The notes below the pieces were generated by a model. That model saw nothing but the letters and a program-made list of their open reading frames with translations, did no database searches and was not told where the DNA came from. Below, one piece after another: positions 10,845-19,294 of a stretch of 64,000 bases of DNA. The first letter of the stretch is position 1. Each line of letters begins with the position of its first letter. Made by a program: the position numbers and the translations under genes. The stretch spans positions 120,323-184,322 of the forward strand of contig NZ_JOHO01000020.1 of NCBI RefSeq assembly GCF_000719705.1, written 5' to 3'. The DNA comes from Streptomyces sp. NRRL S-350. GTDB taxonomy: Bacteria; Actinomycetota; Actinomycetes; Streptomycetales; Streptomycetaceae.

Positions 10845-12212
10845 TCAGGCCATGGTGTCCAGGATCTCCCTGACCATCTCCATGGTGGTGCCCGGGTGGA
10901 GGAAGGCGAAGCGGGCGACCGTCTCGCCGTCCCAGCCGGTGGGGGTGACGAAGCCGATCTGGTCCGCGAGCAGCTGCTGCGACCAGCGGTAGTAGTCGTC
11001 GTTGGTCCAGCCCTTGCGCTTGAAGCAGACCGCCGAGAGCTGCGGGTCGAACAGCAGCTCCAGGTAGTCGCTCTCGCGGATCAGCCGGGCGGTGTCCCGG
11101 GCGAGGGTGAGGCCGGCCTCGATGGCGTCGGTGTAGGCCTGGACGCCGTGCACGGCCAGCGAGAACCAGAGCGGCAGGCCGCGGGCGCGCCGGGTCAGGT
11201 GGTAGGCGTAGTCGGTGGGGTTCCACTCGTCGCCCTCGGTGTGCAGGACGTCCAGGTAGGAGGCGTCCTGGGTGTGCACGGCGCGGGCGAGCTGCGGGTT
11301 GCGGTAGATCAGCGCGGCGCAGTCGAAGGGGGCGAACAGCCACTTGTGCGGGTCGACCACGAAGGAGTCGGCGTGCTCGATGCCGTTGTAGCGCTCGCGC
11401 ACCGACGGGGCGAACAGGCCCGCGCCGCCGTAGGCGCCGTCCACGTGGAACCACAGGTCGCGCTCGCGGGCGACCTCGGCCAGGCCCGCGAGGTCGTCGA
11501 CGATGCCCTCGTTGGTGGTGCCGGCGGTGCCGACGACGGCGATCACCGTCTCGGGGTTCGGATCGGCGGCCAGTGCGGCGCGCAGCGCCTCGCCGGTGAA
11601 CCGGCGGTTCACGGTCGGGACCTTGAAGGCCTCGACGCCGATGATGTTGAAGGTGTTCTTGACCGACGAGTGCACCTGGTCGGCGACGGCGATCCGCAGC
11701 CGGGCCTCCGGACCGACGCCGAGCTTGCGGCGGGCGGTGTCGCGGGCGACCACGAGGGCGGAGAGGTTGCCCGCCGAGCCGCCGGAGACGAAGGTGCCGC
11801 CGGCCGTCTGGGGCATGCCCGCGCGGTCGGCGATCAGGCGCAGCACCTGGTTCTCGGCGGCGATCGCGCCCGCCGCCTCCAGCCAGGAGATCCCCTGCAG
11901 CGAGGCGCAGGAGACGACCATGTCGAACAGCAGCGCGGCCTTGGTGGGGGCGCACGGGATGAAGGACAGGTAGCGCGGGCTGTCGGCGGAGATGACCGCG
12001 CGGGACAGCTCGTGGTCGTAGAGCTTGAGCACGTCGACCGGGTCGTTGCCGTCCTGGTTCAGCAGGCCGGACAGCTGCGTGCGCAGGTGCTCGCCGTCAC
12101 CGGGGTGGTCGAGCGGGACGGGGTCGTACTGCAGTCGCTCCCGCATGTAGTCGAAAACCAGGTCGACCAGGTCGTTGTCGGGCCGGTGCATGCGGTCGGG
12201 GGCTGCGGACAC
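10845..12212 (-). CDS. PLP-dependent group II amino-acid decarboxylase-like enzyme
   Basis: A 455-residue protein from GTG 12210-12212 (GAGGG upstream). It is a fold-type I PLP enzyme of Pfam pyridoxal_deC type: the lysine that binds PLP is in FVVDPHKWLFAPFD, and the aspartate/histidine region is in WFHVDGAYGGAG. Relatives include tyrosine/DOPA, glutamate and 2,4-diaminobutyrate decarboxylases; substrate residues do not let me choose. An Lrp/AsnC regulator lies 192 bp upstream on the same strand, consistent with amino-acid-responsive control. The low-complexity CGGCTCGG repeats past its stop carry no gene. Confidence 0.85.
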   Translation of the reverse strand: MSAAPDRMHRPDNDLVDLVFDYMRERLQYDPVPLDHPGDGEHLRTQLSGLLNQDGNDPVDVLKLYDHELSRAVISADSPRYLSFIPCAPTKAALLFDMVVSCASLQGISWLEAAGAIAAENQVLRLIADRAGMPQTAGGTFVSGGSAGNLSALVVARDTARRKLGVGPEARLRIAVADQVHSSVKNTFNIIGVEAFKVPTVNRRFTGEALRAALAADPNPETVIAVVGTAGTTNEGIVDDLAGLAEVARERDLWFHVDGAYGGAGLFAPSVRERYNGIEHADSFVVDPHKWLFAPFDCAALIYRNPQLARAVHTQDASYLDVLHTEGDEWNPTDYAYHLTRRARGLPLWFSLAVHGVQAYTDAIEAGLTLARDTARLIRESDYLELLFDPQLSAVCFKRKGWTNDDYYRWSQQLLADQIGFVTPTGWDGETVARFAFLHPGTTMEMVREILDTMA

Positions 12213-12404
12213 GGCTGGTCCCTCTCGGCTGTGGGGTGTCGGGGTGAGGATCCGGCCCGGTCGGCGGGGAGGCTTCACCGCCGACCGGACGTGATCAGCG
12301 TAGGCAGCCGGAGTGCTTCGCCGCGCGTCGGAACGCGGCTGGTCAGGCAGGTTTCGGGCGTCTTCGGGCGGGGCTGCGCAGGATTCCTGCGTACGCCCGG
12401 GAAG

Positions 12405-12869
12405 TCAGCCGATGAGCTGGGAGAGGACCACCGAGGAGCGGCTGCGCTGGACGCCGGGCTCGCGCCGGATGCGCTCGATGACGGCCTCCAGGTGGCGCAT
12501 GTCGGCGGCCCGCAGGTGGACCAGGGCGTCCGGGTCGCCGGTGACCGTCCAGGCGGCGACGACCTCGGGGAACTGGCGCAGGCTGGCGAGGATCTCCTCG
12601 GGGCCGGTGCGCTCGCGGCAGTAGACCTCGACGAAGGCCTCGGTCTGCCAGCCGAGGACGGCCGGGTCCAGCACCACGGTGAAGCCCCGCACCACGCCGC
12701 GCGCCCGGAGCCGGTCGATCCGGCGGCGCACGGCGGTGGCGGAGAGGTTCACCTGCAGGCCGATCTCGGCGTACGAGGCGCGGCCGTCGCGACCGAGGCG
12801 GGCGAGCAGGAGCCGGTCGGTCTCGTCCAGGTCGGTCCCGACCACCTCGTGCGCTCGGCTGCTGGTCAT
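12405..12869 (-). CDS. Lrp/AsnC-family transcriptional regulator
   Basis: A 154-residue protein beginning at ATG 12867-12869 (the frame continues open upstream but reads as non-protein). The N-terminal HTH shows DETDRLLLARLGRDGRASYA and LSATAVRRRIDRLRARGVV. The C-terminal RAM domain has VEVYCRERTGPEEI and the glycine-containing WTVTGDPDALVHL ligand-binding region. These proteins sense amino acids and form octamers. Its position just upstream of the PLP decarboxylase suggests that gene as the target; this is inference. Confidence 0.9.
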   Translation of the reverse strand: MTSSRAHEVVGTDLDETDRLLLARLGRDGRASYAEIGLQVNLSATAVRRRIDRLRARGVVRGFTVVLDPAVLGWQTEAFVEVYCRERTGPEEILASLRQFPEVVAAWTVTGDPDALVHLRAADMRHLEAVIERIRREPGVQRSRSSVVLSQLIG

Positions 12870-13006
12870 CGGTGCGGGGCTCCACGGGTCGTGCGGGGGT
12901 TCGGCGGGCCGTCCCGGCGGCGGTGACCACTGCCGAAACGGTTCGCCACCATTCTGGCGGATGACCTGGACGAGTTCACCGCCGACGGACCGCGGGCGGG
13001 TGGCCG

Positions 13007-13930
13007 TCAGTCCACGAGCAGGACGATCTTGCCCCGGGTGCGCCCCTCCGCGCTGAGCGCCTGGGCGGAGGCCGCCTGGGCCAGCGGGAAGGTGGAGGCG
13101 ACGGTCACGGTCAGCCGGCCGTCGTCGGCGAGCGCGGCCAGTTCGGCGAGGCCGTCGGCGTCCGGGCGGACCCAGACGTACCGGCCGCCGAGGGCCTTGA
13201 CCCCGAAGTCGGTGACCGAGGCGATCCGGCCGGGGTCGGCCACCAGGCCCGCCGAGAGCTGGGCGGCGCCGCGGCCGACCAGGTCGAGGGCCGCGTCCAC
13301 CCCGTCGGGGGCGAGCGCGCGGACCCGCTCGGCCAGGCCCTCGCCGTAGCCGACCGGCTCGGCGCCCAGGCCGCGCAGGTAGTCGTGGTTGTGCTCGGCC
13401 GCGGTGCCGATCACCCGGGCGCCGAAGGCCCGGGCCAACTGCACGGCCAGGTGGCCCACCCCGCCCGCCGCGGCGTGCACCAGGACGGTCTCCCCCGCGG
13501 TGAGCCGCAGCGCCCGCAGCCCCTGCAGGGCGGTGAGCCCGGCCAGCGGCAGGCCCCCGGACTGTGCCCAGTCCAGCGCGGCCGGCTTGCGGGCGAGGGT
13601 GCGGACCGGGGCGGAGACCAGTTCGGCGTAGGTGCCGTGCTCGACGGCGTCCTTGCGGACGTAGCCGTACACCTCGTCGCCCGGGGCGAACTCGGTGACT
13701 CCGCCGCCGACCGCGCGGACCACGCCGGCCACGTCCCAGCCCGGGACCAGCGGGAAGTGCACGTCGAACAGGCCGTCCAGGGCGCCGTCCCGGACCTTCC
13801 AGTCCACCGGGTTCACCCCCGCCGCCCGGACTTCCACCAGCACCGAGTCCGGGCCGACCTTCGGGTCGGGCAGCTCGGTGTACTCGACCACGTCGGGGCC
13901 GCCGTAGCGGTTGATCGCGATTGCTTTCAT
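13007..13930 (-). CDS. NADP-dependent MDR oxidoreductase (quinone reductase-like)
   Basis: A 307-residue medium-chain reductase. The N-terminal GroES-like part has AAGVNPVDWKVRDG, the nucleotide-binding motif is HAAAGGVGHLAVQLARAFG, and there is no structural or catalytic zinc-cysteine set, so it belongs to the zinc-free quinone oxidoreductase branch. It would reduce quinones or enones with NADPH in the cytoplasm. It is divergent from nadA across a 217-bp gap. It starts at ATG 13928-13930; no clear ribosome site is seen, so leaderless translation is possible. Confidence 0.88.
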   Translation of the reverse strand: MKAIAINRYGGPDVVEYTELPDPKVGPDSVLVEVRAAGVNPVDWKVRDGALDGLFDVHFPLVPGWDVAGVVRAVGGGVTEFAPGDEVYGYVRKDAVEHGTYAELVSAPVRTLARKPAALDWAQSGGLPLAGLTALQGLRALRLTAGETVLVHAAAGGVGHLAVQLARAFGARVIGTAAEHNHDYLRGLGAEPVGYGEGLAERVRALAPDGVDAALDLVGRGAAQLSAGLVADPGRIASVTDFGVKALGGRYVWVRPDADGLAELAALADDGRLTVTVASTFPLAQAASAQALSAEGRTRGKIVLLVD

Positions 13931-14147
13931 GGCCCAGCCATACCCGAGGGCTTCGAAGTATCGATTCGGCTACGCCAGGTCCCCTCAAATCGGTCAATCG
14001 CCTCCGCCAGGTCCGATTCGGCAAGCGGTTCTCGTCACATCGACAGGATGGCCATCGTCACTGCGACAGCGACCGGTTATCATAGATAGCGTCAGTTAGA
14101 CGAAAAGGCTTCACCGCTCGCTCGGCCGCACAGAAGGGCACCCGCCC
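13931..14147. promoter_or_regulatory. Divergent promoter region, MDR gene / nadA
   Basis: No gene. The part at 14085-14112 is strikingly AT-rich for this DNA (TTATCATAGATAGCG, then GTTAGACGAAAAGG) and is a good candidate for the nadA -10 region or a NAD-responsive operator. nadA itself has AAGGG nine bases before its GTG. Confidence 0.4.
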
Positions 14148-15332
14148 GTGACCACCACCATCACCGAGACCTCCGGCGTCGACCCCACCCCGACGCCGCT
14201 CGCTCTGCTGCTGCTCGGCCGCGAGGCCGACCCGAACAGCGAGCGCGGCGTCGAGTGCCCCGGCGACCTCCCCCCGGCCTCCGACCCCCACCTCGTCGAG
14301 CGCGCCCGGGCGGCCAAGGCCGCGCTCGGCGACCGCGTCTTCATCCTCGGCCACCACTACCAGCGCGACGAGGTGATCGAGTTCGCCGACGTCACCGGCG
14401 ACTCCTTCAAGCTCGCCCGCGACGCGGCGGCCCGCCCCGAGGCCGAGTACATCGTCTTCTGCGGCGTGCACTTCATGGCCGAGTCCGCGGACATCCTCAC
14501 CACCGACGCCCAGCAGGTCGTCCTGCCGGACCTCGCGGCCGGCTGCTCGATGGCCGACATGGCCACCGCCGAGCAGGTCGCCGAGTGCTGGGACGTGCTG
14601 ACCGACGCCGGGATCGCCGACGTGACCGTCCCCGTCTCGTACATGAACTCCTCCGCCGACATCAAGGCCTTCACCGGCCGGCACGGCGGCACCATCTGCA
14701 CCTCCTCCAACGCCAAGCGCGCGCTGGAGTGGGCGTTCGAGCAGGGCCAGAAGGTGCTCTTCCTGCCCGACCAGCACCTCGGCCGCAACACCGCGGTGCG
14801 CGACATGGGCTTCTCGCTGGACGACTGCGTCGTCTACAACCCGCACCGGCCGAACGGCGGCCTGACCGCCGAGCAGCTGCGCAACGCCCGGATGATCCTC
14901 TGGCGCGGCCACTGCTCGGTGCACGGCCGGTTCAGCCTGGACTCGGTGAACGACGTCCGCGAGCGGATCCCCGGCGTGACCGTCCTGGTGCACCCCGAGT
15001 GCCGGCACGAGGTCGTCGCGGCCGCCGACATGGTCGGCTCGACCGAGTACATCATCAAGGCGCTGGACGCCGCCGAGCCCGGCTCCAAGTGGGCCATCGG
15101 CACCGAGCTGAACCTCGTCCGCCGCCTGGCCAAGGCCCACCCGGACAAGGAGATCGTCTTCCTGGACCGCGCGGTCTGCTTCTGCTCGACCATGAACCGG
15201 ATCGACCTGCCCCACCTGGTCTGGGCGCTGGAGTCGCTGGTCGACGGCCGGGTGCCGAACGTGATCACCGTCGACCCGGAGACCGAGAAGTACGCCAAGG
15301 CCGCGCTGGACCGGATGCTGGCCCTGCCGTAG
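14148..15332 (+). CDS. nadA: Quinolinate synthase NadA
   Basis: A 394-residue enzyme that condenses iminoaspartate with dihydroxyacetone phosphate to quinolinate, the first ring of de novo NAD. Signature segments: GHHYQRDEVIEFADV, VFCGVHFMAESADIL (first cluster cysteine), GHCSVHGRF (second) and AVCFCSTMNRIDLP (third), the set that holds the 4Fe-4S cluster. It is the long actinobacterial form. nadB and nadC are not next to it in this window. It starts at GTG 14148 and ends at a strong hairpin. Confidence 0.97.
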   Translation: MTTTITETSGVDPTPTPLALLLLGREADPNSERGVECPGDLPPASDPHLVERARAAKAALGDRVFILGHHYQRDEVIEFADVTGDSFKLARDAAARPEAEYIVFCGVHFMAESADILTTDAQQVVLPDLAAGCSMADMATAEQVAECWDVLTDAGIADVTVPVSYMNSSADIKAFTGRHGGTICTSSNAKRALEWAFEQGQKVLFLPDQHLGRNTAVRDMGFSLDDCVVYNPHRPNGGLTAEQLRNARMILWRGHCSVHGRFSLDSVNDVRERIPGVTVLVHPECRHEVVAAADMVGSTEYIIKALDAAEPGSKWAIGTELNLVRRLAKAHPDKEIVFLDRAVCFCSTMNRIDLPHLVWALESLVDGRVPNVITVDPETEKYAKAALDRMLALP

Positions 15333-15349
15333 CCCCGGCCGCACGACTG

Positions 15350-15385
15350 AGGGCGGGCCCCCTCCCACCGGAGGGGGCCCGCCCT
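15350..15385 (+). terminator. Hairpin terminator after nadA
   Basis: A perfect 16-bp stem (15350-15365 with 15370-15385, loop CACC) followed by TTCGT, 18 bp past the nadA stop. It may also serve the convergent psp genes. Confidence 0.75.
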
Positions 15386-15427
15386 TTCGTCTGGCAGCAG
15401 CCGCAGCGTCACGGCCTCAGCGCGTCG

Positions 15428-15721
15428 TCACTCGGGGAAGCCCGGGATCACGCCCTCGCCGTCGGCCATCAGCAGTTCGCGGACCTCGTCGATCGACGCG
15501 TCGGCGCTCGGCAGGATGAGCTCGGAAGGCTCCAGCGAATCCATCGGCACCGGGGTGCCGTACTGCTTCACCGCGTCCAGCAACTTGGCGTAGGCCTGGC
15601 GGAAGAGCTCATCGTCCCCCGAATCCACTGCGGTGACGAGCTCGGCGTCGAGCTCGTTGAGCAGGTTCAGGTGGGCCTCGCCCACCTCGTACTGCCCCTC
15701 ACCCATGACCCTCATGATCAT
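15428..15721 (-). CDS. PspA-associated protein (PspAA-like)
   Basis: A 97-residue acidic protein starting at ATG 15719-15721 (GGGAG nine bases upstream). The N-terminus, MIMRVMGEGQYEVGEAHL, is typical of the PspAA family found next to actinobacterial pspA. The rest is helical, with EVRELLMADGEG near the end. It lies 38 bp downstream of pspA on the same strand and so is very likely co-transcribed. In the family it is thought to partner PspA in membrane maintenance; its molecular action is not known. Confidence 0.8.
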   Translation of the reverse strand: MIMRVMGEGQYEVGEAHLNLLNELDAELVTAVDSGDDELFRQAYAKLLDAVKQYGTPVPMDSLEPSELILPSADASIDEVRELLMADGEGVIPGFPE

Positions 15722-15759
15722 GCCGTGCGTCTCCCTGGTTCGTGGGGGTCGAGCTCGGA

Positions 15760-16563
15760 TCACTTGTTGTAGTTGATGCGCGGAGCGTCCTGCTGCTGCT
15801 GCGGCTGGGCCTCCGGCTTGCCCTGCTCGATCGCAGCCGGGCCGGACGAGGAACCGCCGGACAGCTCGGCCTTCATCCGGGCGAGCTCCAGCTCGACGTC
15901 GGACCCGCCGGCGACCCGCTCCAGCTCGGCCTCGATGTCGTCCTTGCGGCCCAGACCGCTGGCGTCGTCGAGCGCACCGGAGGCGAGCAGTTCGTCGATC
16001 GCGCCGGCCCGGGCCTGCATCTGCGCGGTCTTGTCCTCGGCCCGCTGGATGGCCAGGCCGACGTCGCCCATCTCCTCCGAGATGCCGGAGAACGACTCCG
16101 CGATGCGGGTCTGCGCCTGGGCGGCGGTGTAGGTCGCCTTGATGGTCTCCTTCTTGGTGCGGAAGGCGTCCACCTTGGCCTGCAGCCGCTGGGAGGCGAG
16201 GGTGAGCTTCTCCTCCTCGGCCTGCAGCTGCTGGTACTGCGTCTCCAGATCGGTGATCTGGGACTGCATGTTGGCCTTGCGGGTCAACGCCTCGCGCGCG
16301 AGGTCCTCCCGGCCGAGGGACAGCGCCTTGCGGCCCTGGTCCTCGTACTTGGCCGACTGCTGCTGGAGCTGGGTCAGCTGGAGTTCGAGGCGCTTGCGCG
16401 AAGTCGCGACATCCGCGACACCACGCCGTACCTTCTGCAGCAGCTCGAGCTGCTTCTGGTACGAGTAGTCGAGCGTCTCACGCGGATCCTCCGCCCGATC
16501 CAAGGCCTTGTTCGCCTTGGAGCGGAAGATCAGCCCCATACGCTTCATGATTCCGTCGCTCAT
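15760..16563 (-). CDS. pspA: Phage-shock protein A / IM30 homologue
   Basis: A 267-residue protein from ATG 16561-16563. Residues 5-225 are almost entirely long alpha-helix with heptad character (for example LETQYQQLQAEEEKLTLASQ), the ESCRT-III-like coiled coil of PspA/Vipp1. An N-terminal amphipathic region follows MKRMGLIFRSKANKALD. The tail is Gln/Pro-rich (a run of Q before DAPRINYNK). It binds stressed membrane inside the cell and limits proton leak. It forms an operon with the PspAA-like gene. Confidence 0.95.
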   Translation of the reverse strand: MSDGIMKRMGLIFRSKANKALDRAEDPRETLDYSYQKQLELLQKVRRGVADVATSRKRLELQLTQLQQQSAKYEDQGRKALSLGREDLAREALTRKANMQSQITDLETQYQQLQAEEEKLTLASQRLQAKVDAFRTKKETIKATYTAAQAQTRIAESFSGISEEMGDVGLAIQRAEDKTAQMQARAGAIDELLASGALDDASGLGRKDDIEAELERVAGGSDVELELARMKAELSGGSSSGPAAIEQGKPEAQPQQQQDAPRINYNK

Positions 16564-16863
16564 GGGCCTCGGGTGCCCCCTTCTCCGGCCTGCGGTCTCT
16601 ATCTCGTTACCAGACACGACGAGTGTATGTGCAGCGAGCCCGTCGCCGCAGTGCACCTGCCTGCAACAAGACTGCTACAGCGACCGGGGGCGTTTCCTCC
16701 TCCCCCGGGTGGATCCGCCCCTCATCCCCCCCATCGTCCGTCCGATCGATCCCCTACGGGAAGTCCCCCGGAAACCCGGCTCGACGGCCGCCCCGCGGTA
16801 TCGATATGCGTTTGGGTCCGAGGGCACCCGTGGAAGCACCGCCGCACCCCGTACGCTGGTGGT
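16564..16863. promoter_or_regulatory. Divergent promoter region, pspA / DUF3043 gene
   Basis: 300 bp without a supported gene; C-rich tracts and small purine/pyrimidine runs are seen, but no repeat or operator that I recognise. Confidence 0.3.
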
Positions 16864-17463
16864 GTGTTCCGACGCCGTTCAGATGATGCCGCCGCCTCCG
16901 CCGCCGTGCTGGAGAAGCAGGACGAGATGACCCAGGGCCGCCACCCGGAGGCCAAGAAGGGCCGCCCCACCCCCAAGCGCAGCGAGGCCGAGGCCGGCCG
17001 GCGTACCAGGGTGACGGTGCCCAAGGACCGCAAGGAGGCCGCCCGCCAGGCTCGCGACCGGATGCGGACCGAGCGCGAGAAGCAGCGCCAGGCGCTGGTG
17101 GACGGCGACGAGCGCCACCTGCCGGCCCGGGACAAGGGCCCGGTGCGCAGGTTCGCCCGCAACTACGTGGACGCCCGCTGGTCGCTCGCCGAGTTCTTCC
17201 TCCCGGCCGCCGTGGTCATCCTGGTGCTCAGCATCATCAAGGTGCCGAGCGTGCAGGCGCTCTCCACCCTGCTGTTCCTGCTGTTCTTCGTCCTGGTGAT
17301 CCTGGACTTCGTCCGCCTCGGCTTCGGCCTGCGCAAGCAGCTCGCCGAGCGCTTCCCCGACGAGAACACCCGCGGCACGATCGCCTACGGCATCATGCGC
17401 ACCCTGCAGATGCGCCGGCTGCGCCTGCCCAAGCCGCAGGTGCGGCGCGGGGAGAAGCCCTGA
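16864..17463 (+). CDS. DUF3043 family membrane protein
   Basis: A 199-residue protein from GTG 16864. The first ~95 residues are highly charged (KKGRPTPKRSEAEAGRR, then many R/K/E). Two adjacent membrane helices follow at about residues 115-155 (FFLPAAVVILVLSIIKV and the LSTLLFLLFFVLVILDFV region), then a basic tail. The layout is that of the actinobacterial DUF3043 family, whose function is unknown. Its TGA overlaps the CTG start of the methyltransferase gene, so the two are probably coupled. Confidence 0.85.
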   Translation: MFRRRSDDAAASAAVLEKQDEMTQGRHPEAKKGRPTPKRSEAEAGRRTRVTVPKDRKEAARQARDRMRTEREKQRQALVDGDERHLPARDKGPVRRFARNYVDARWSLAEFFLPAAVVILVLSIIKVPSVQALSTLLFLLFFVLVILDFVRLGFGLRKQLAERFPDENTRGTIAYGIMRTLQMRRLRLPKPQVRRGEKP

Positions 17464-18362
17464 CCGCCGAACCGGTCGACTCCGGCTGGGCCCCGCCTTC
17501 CTGGGAGGGGCCCGGCCTGTACGCGCTGCCGGGACAGGGCGTCGGCGGCCACGACCGGCTCGGCCAGGAACGCCGACTGCCCTCCCGCAGCGGGTCCTTC
17601 GCCGGCGGCACCGGCGCCTGGCTGGAACGGCTCGGCGGACTGCGCAACTTCGTCCGCCAAGAGCTCGTCGCCCGCCAGCTCGCCGAACAGCTGACCGGCC
17701 GCAGCGCCCAGCGCGTCCTCGACATCGGCTGCGGCCAGGGCACCCAGGCACTGCGCCTGGCCAGGGCCGGCCACTACGTCACCGGGCTCGACTCGGACCC
17801 GGTCTCGCTCGGCGTCGCCCAGGGGGCGCTCGCCGAGGAGCCGCCGGAGGTCCGCGGCCGGATGCAGCTGCTCAGCGGCGACGGCCACCAGTGCGGGCGC
17901 TGGTTCGGCCCGCGCAGCTTCGACGTGGTGCTCTGCCACGGCGTCCTGATGTACCTGCCCGACCCGGACCCGATGATCGCCTCGCTGGCCCGGCTGCTGG
18001 CACCCGGCGGGCTGTTGTCGCTGCTGGTCCGCAACCGTGACGCGCTCGCCCTGCGGCCCGCCGCCGCCGGTGACTGGCGGGCCGCCCTGCACGCCTTCGA
18101 GAGCGACCGGTACTACAACCGGCTCGGACTGGCCGCCCGGGCCGACCGGCTCGCCGACCTCTCCGTCACCCTCTCCGAGGTGGCGGTGCCCGTCCGGCAC
18201 TGGTACGGCGTGCGGGTCTTCACCGACAACGCCCCCGACGACGCGGCCCCGCCGGTGGACGGGCGGCAGCTGGCCCAACTGCTGGAGGCCGAGGACCGGG
18301 CCGGCCGCACCGACCCGTACCGGCAGGTCGCCGCGCTGCTGCACGTCATCGGGGCGAAGTAG
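17460..18362 (+). CDS. Class I SAM-dependent methyltransferase, apparent CTG start
   Basis: In the frame that ends at TAG 18360-18362, coding character runs back to base 17460. The SAM-binding motif I, RVLDIGCGQGTQALRLA, is encoded at about 17710-17760. The first ATG in frame (17862) lies downstream of that motif and would give a broken 166-residue protein. No ATG, GTG or TTG exists between the upstream stop context and 17862. A CTG at 17460-17462 overlaps the DUF3043 TGA (CTGA), has GGGGAG 4-9 bases upstream, and gives a 300-residue protein. Motifs VLCHGVLMYLPDP and LLAPGGLLSLLVRN complete the fold. It resembles CmoA/Trm9-like methyltransferases, but the substrate is unknown. Confidence 0.8.
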   Translation: MTAEPVDSGWAPPSWEGPGLYALPGQGVGGHDRLGQERRLPSRSGSFAGGTGAWLERLGGLRNFVRQELVARQLAEQLTGRSAQRVLDIGCGQGTQALRLARAGHYVTGLDSDPVSLGVAQGALAEEPPEVRGRMQLLSGDGHQCGRWFGPRSFDVVLCHGVLMYLPDPDPMIASLARLLAPGGLLSLLVRNRDALALRPAAAGDWRAALHAFESDRYYNRLGLAARADRLADLSVTLSEVAVPVRHWYGVRVFTDNAPDDAAPPVDGRQLAQLLEAEDRAGRTDPYRQVAALLHVIGAK

Positions 18363-18383
18363 GAGGACGCGAAGCCGCCCGGG

Positions 18384-18584
18384 CTACTCCTCGTGCAGGC
18401 TCATCGCGTAGACGACCCGGTCGTCCTCCAGCAGCACCGCCGTGTCGACGCCGTCCTCCGCGAGCTGCTTCCAGCTCTCCCCGATCCAGGTCTCGGCGTC
18501 CCCCTGCCCGGCGAACTCCTCCTGGCCGCCGCCGGGCGTCACCGCGCTGCCGTCCGCCTTCTCGTACCGCCACGTCCACGCCAT
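18384..18584 (-). CDS. Small conserved acidic protein, unknown function
   Basis: A 66-residue frame with an excellent ribosome site (GGAGGAG seven bases before ATG 18582-18584). The product (MAWTWRYEKADGSAV at the start, SLHEE at the end) is acidic and looks like a short beta-rich cytosolic protein; similar small proteins are common in streptomycetes. It is convergent with the methyltransferase and divergent from cobU. Confidence 0.75.
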   Translation of the reverse strand: MAWTWRYEKADGSAVTPGGGQEEFAGQGDAETWIGESWKQLAEDGVDTAVLLEDDRVVYAMSLHEE

Positions 18585-18681
18585 GCCCGGCTCCTCCCAC
18601 TGACGACCCTGCCTGTGTTGCTGCGCACCTTAGCCTGCCCGGCCCGATCTTCCGTATGCCTGGTCGGGCAGGATGGGCGGC

Positions 18682-19266
18682 ATGGCGACCCACCCCCCGC
18701 TCCCCCGCACGCTGCTGCTCGGCGGCGCCCGTTCCGGCAAGTCCACCCGCGCCGAGCAGCTGCTCGCCGACCGTCCGGACGTCCTGTACGTGGCCACCGG
18801 CGGCACCCGGGACGGCGACGCCGAGTGGGCCCGGCGGGTCGCCCTGCACCGCGAGCGGCGGCCGGCGGGCTGGCGCACCGCGGAGAGCTGCGACCTGGAG
18901 GCCGTACTGGCCGACCGCACCGACCCCGCGCCGGTGCTGATCGACTGTCTGGCGCTGTGGCTGACCGCGGTGATGGACGAGTGCGACGCCTGGGACGACG
19001 AGGCCTGGGCCGACCGGGCCGAGGCCGCGGTGCAGCGGCGCTGCGAGGCGCTGGCCAGGGCCTGGGAGGCCACCGGGCGGACCGTCGTCGCGGTGAGCAA
19101 CGAGGTCGGCATGGGGGTCGTCCCGGCCACCGCCGCCGGGCGCCGTTTCCGCGACACCCTGGGCAGGCTCAACATGGCCGTGGCGGACGCCTCGGAGCGC
19201 GTCCTGCTGGTGGTGGCCGGGCAGGTGCTGACCATCAAGCCGGACGTCAAGCCAGCCGCGGGCTGA
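18682..19266 (+). CDS. cobU: Adenosylcobinamide kinase / adenosylcobinamide-phosphate guanylyltransferase
   Basis: A 194-residue protein from ATG 18682 (AGGA nine bases upstream; ATG 18673 would sit directly on that site). The P-loop is GGARSGKST, followed by VLYVATGGTRDGDAEW and a basic ARRVALHRERRP stretch that includes the guanylylated histidine region; VVAVSNEVGMGVVP is the usual C-terminal motif. It activates adenosylcobinamide with GTP for nucleotide-loop assembly. It is the first of three cob genes in a row (cobU-cobT-cobS). No cobalamin riboswitch is visible in the short upstream gap. Confidence 0.96.
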   Translation: MATHPPLPRTLLLGGARSGKSTRAEQLLADRPDVLYVATGGTRDGDAEWARRVALHRERRPAGWRTAESCDLEAVLADRTDPAPVLIDCLALWLTAVMDECDAWDDEAWADRAEAAVQRRCEALARAWEATGRTVVAVSNEVGMGVVPATAAGRRFRDTLGRLNMAVADASERVLLVVAGQVLTIKPDVKPAAG

Positions 19267-19294
19267 ACACCTTCGGCGTGTAGCCTTCCGGACG

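Noticed and set aside
18585..18681. Cobalamin riboswitch upstream of cobU
   Set aside because: Only 97 bp separate cobU from the divergent small gene and no B12-box-like sequence was found.
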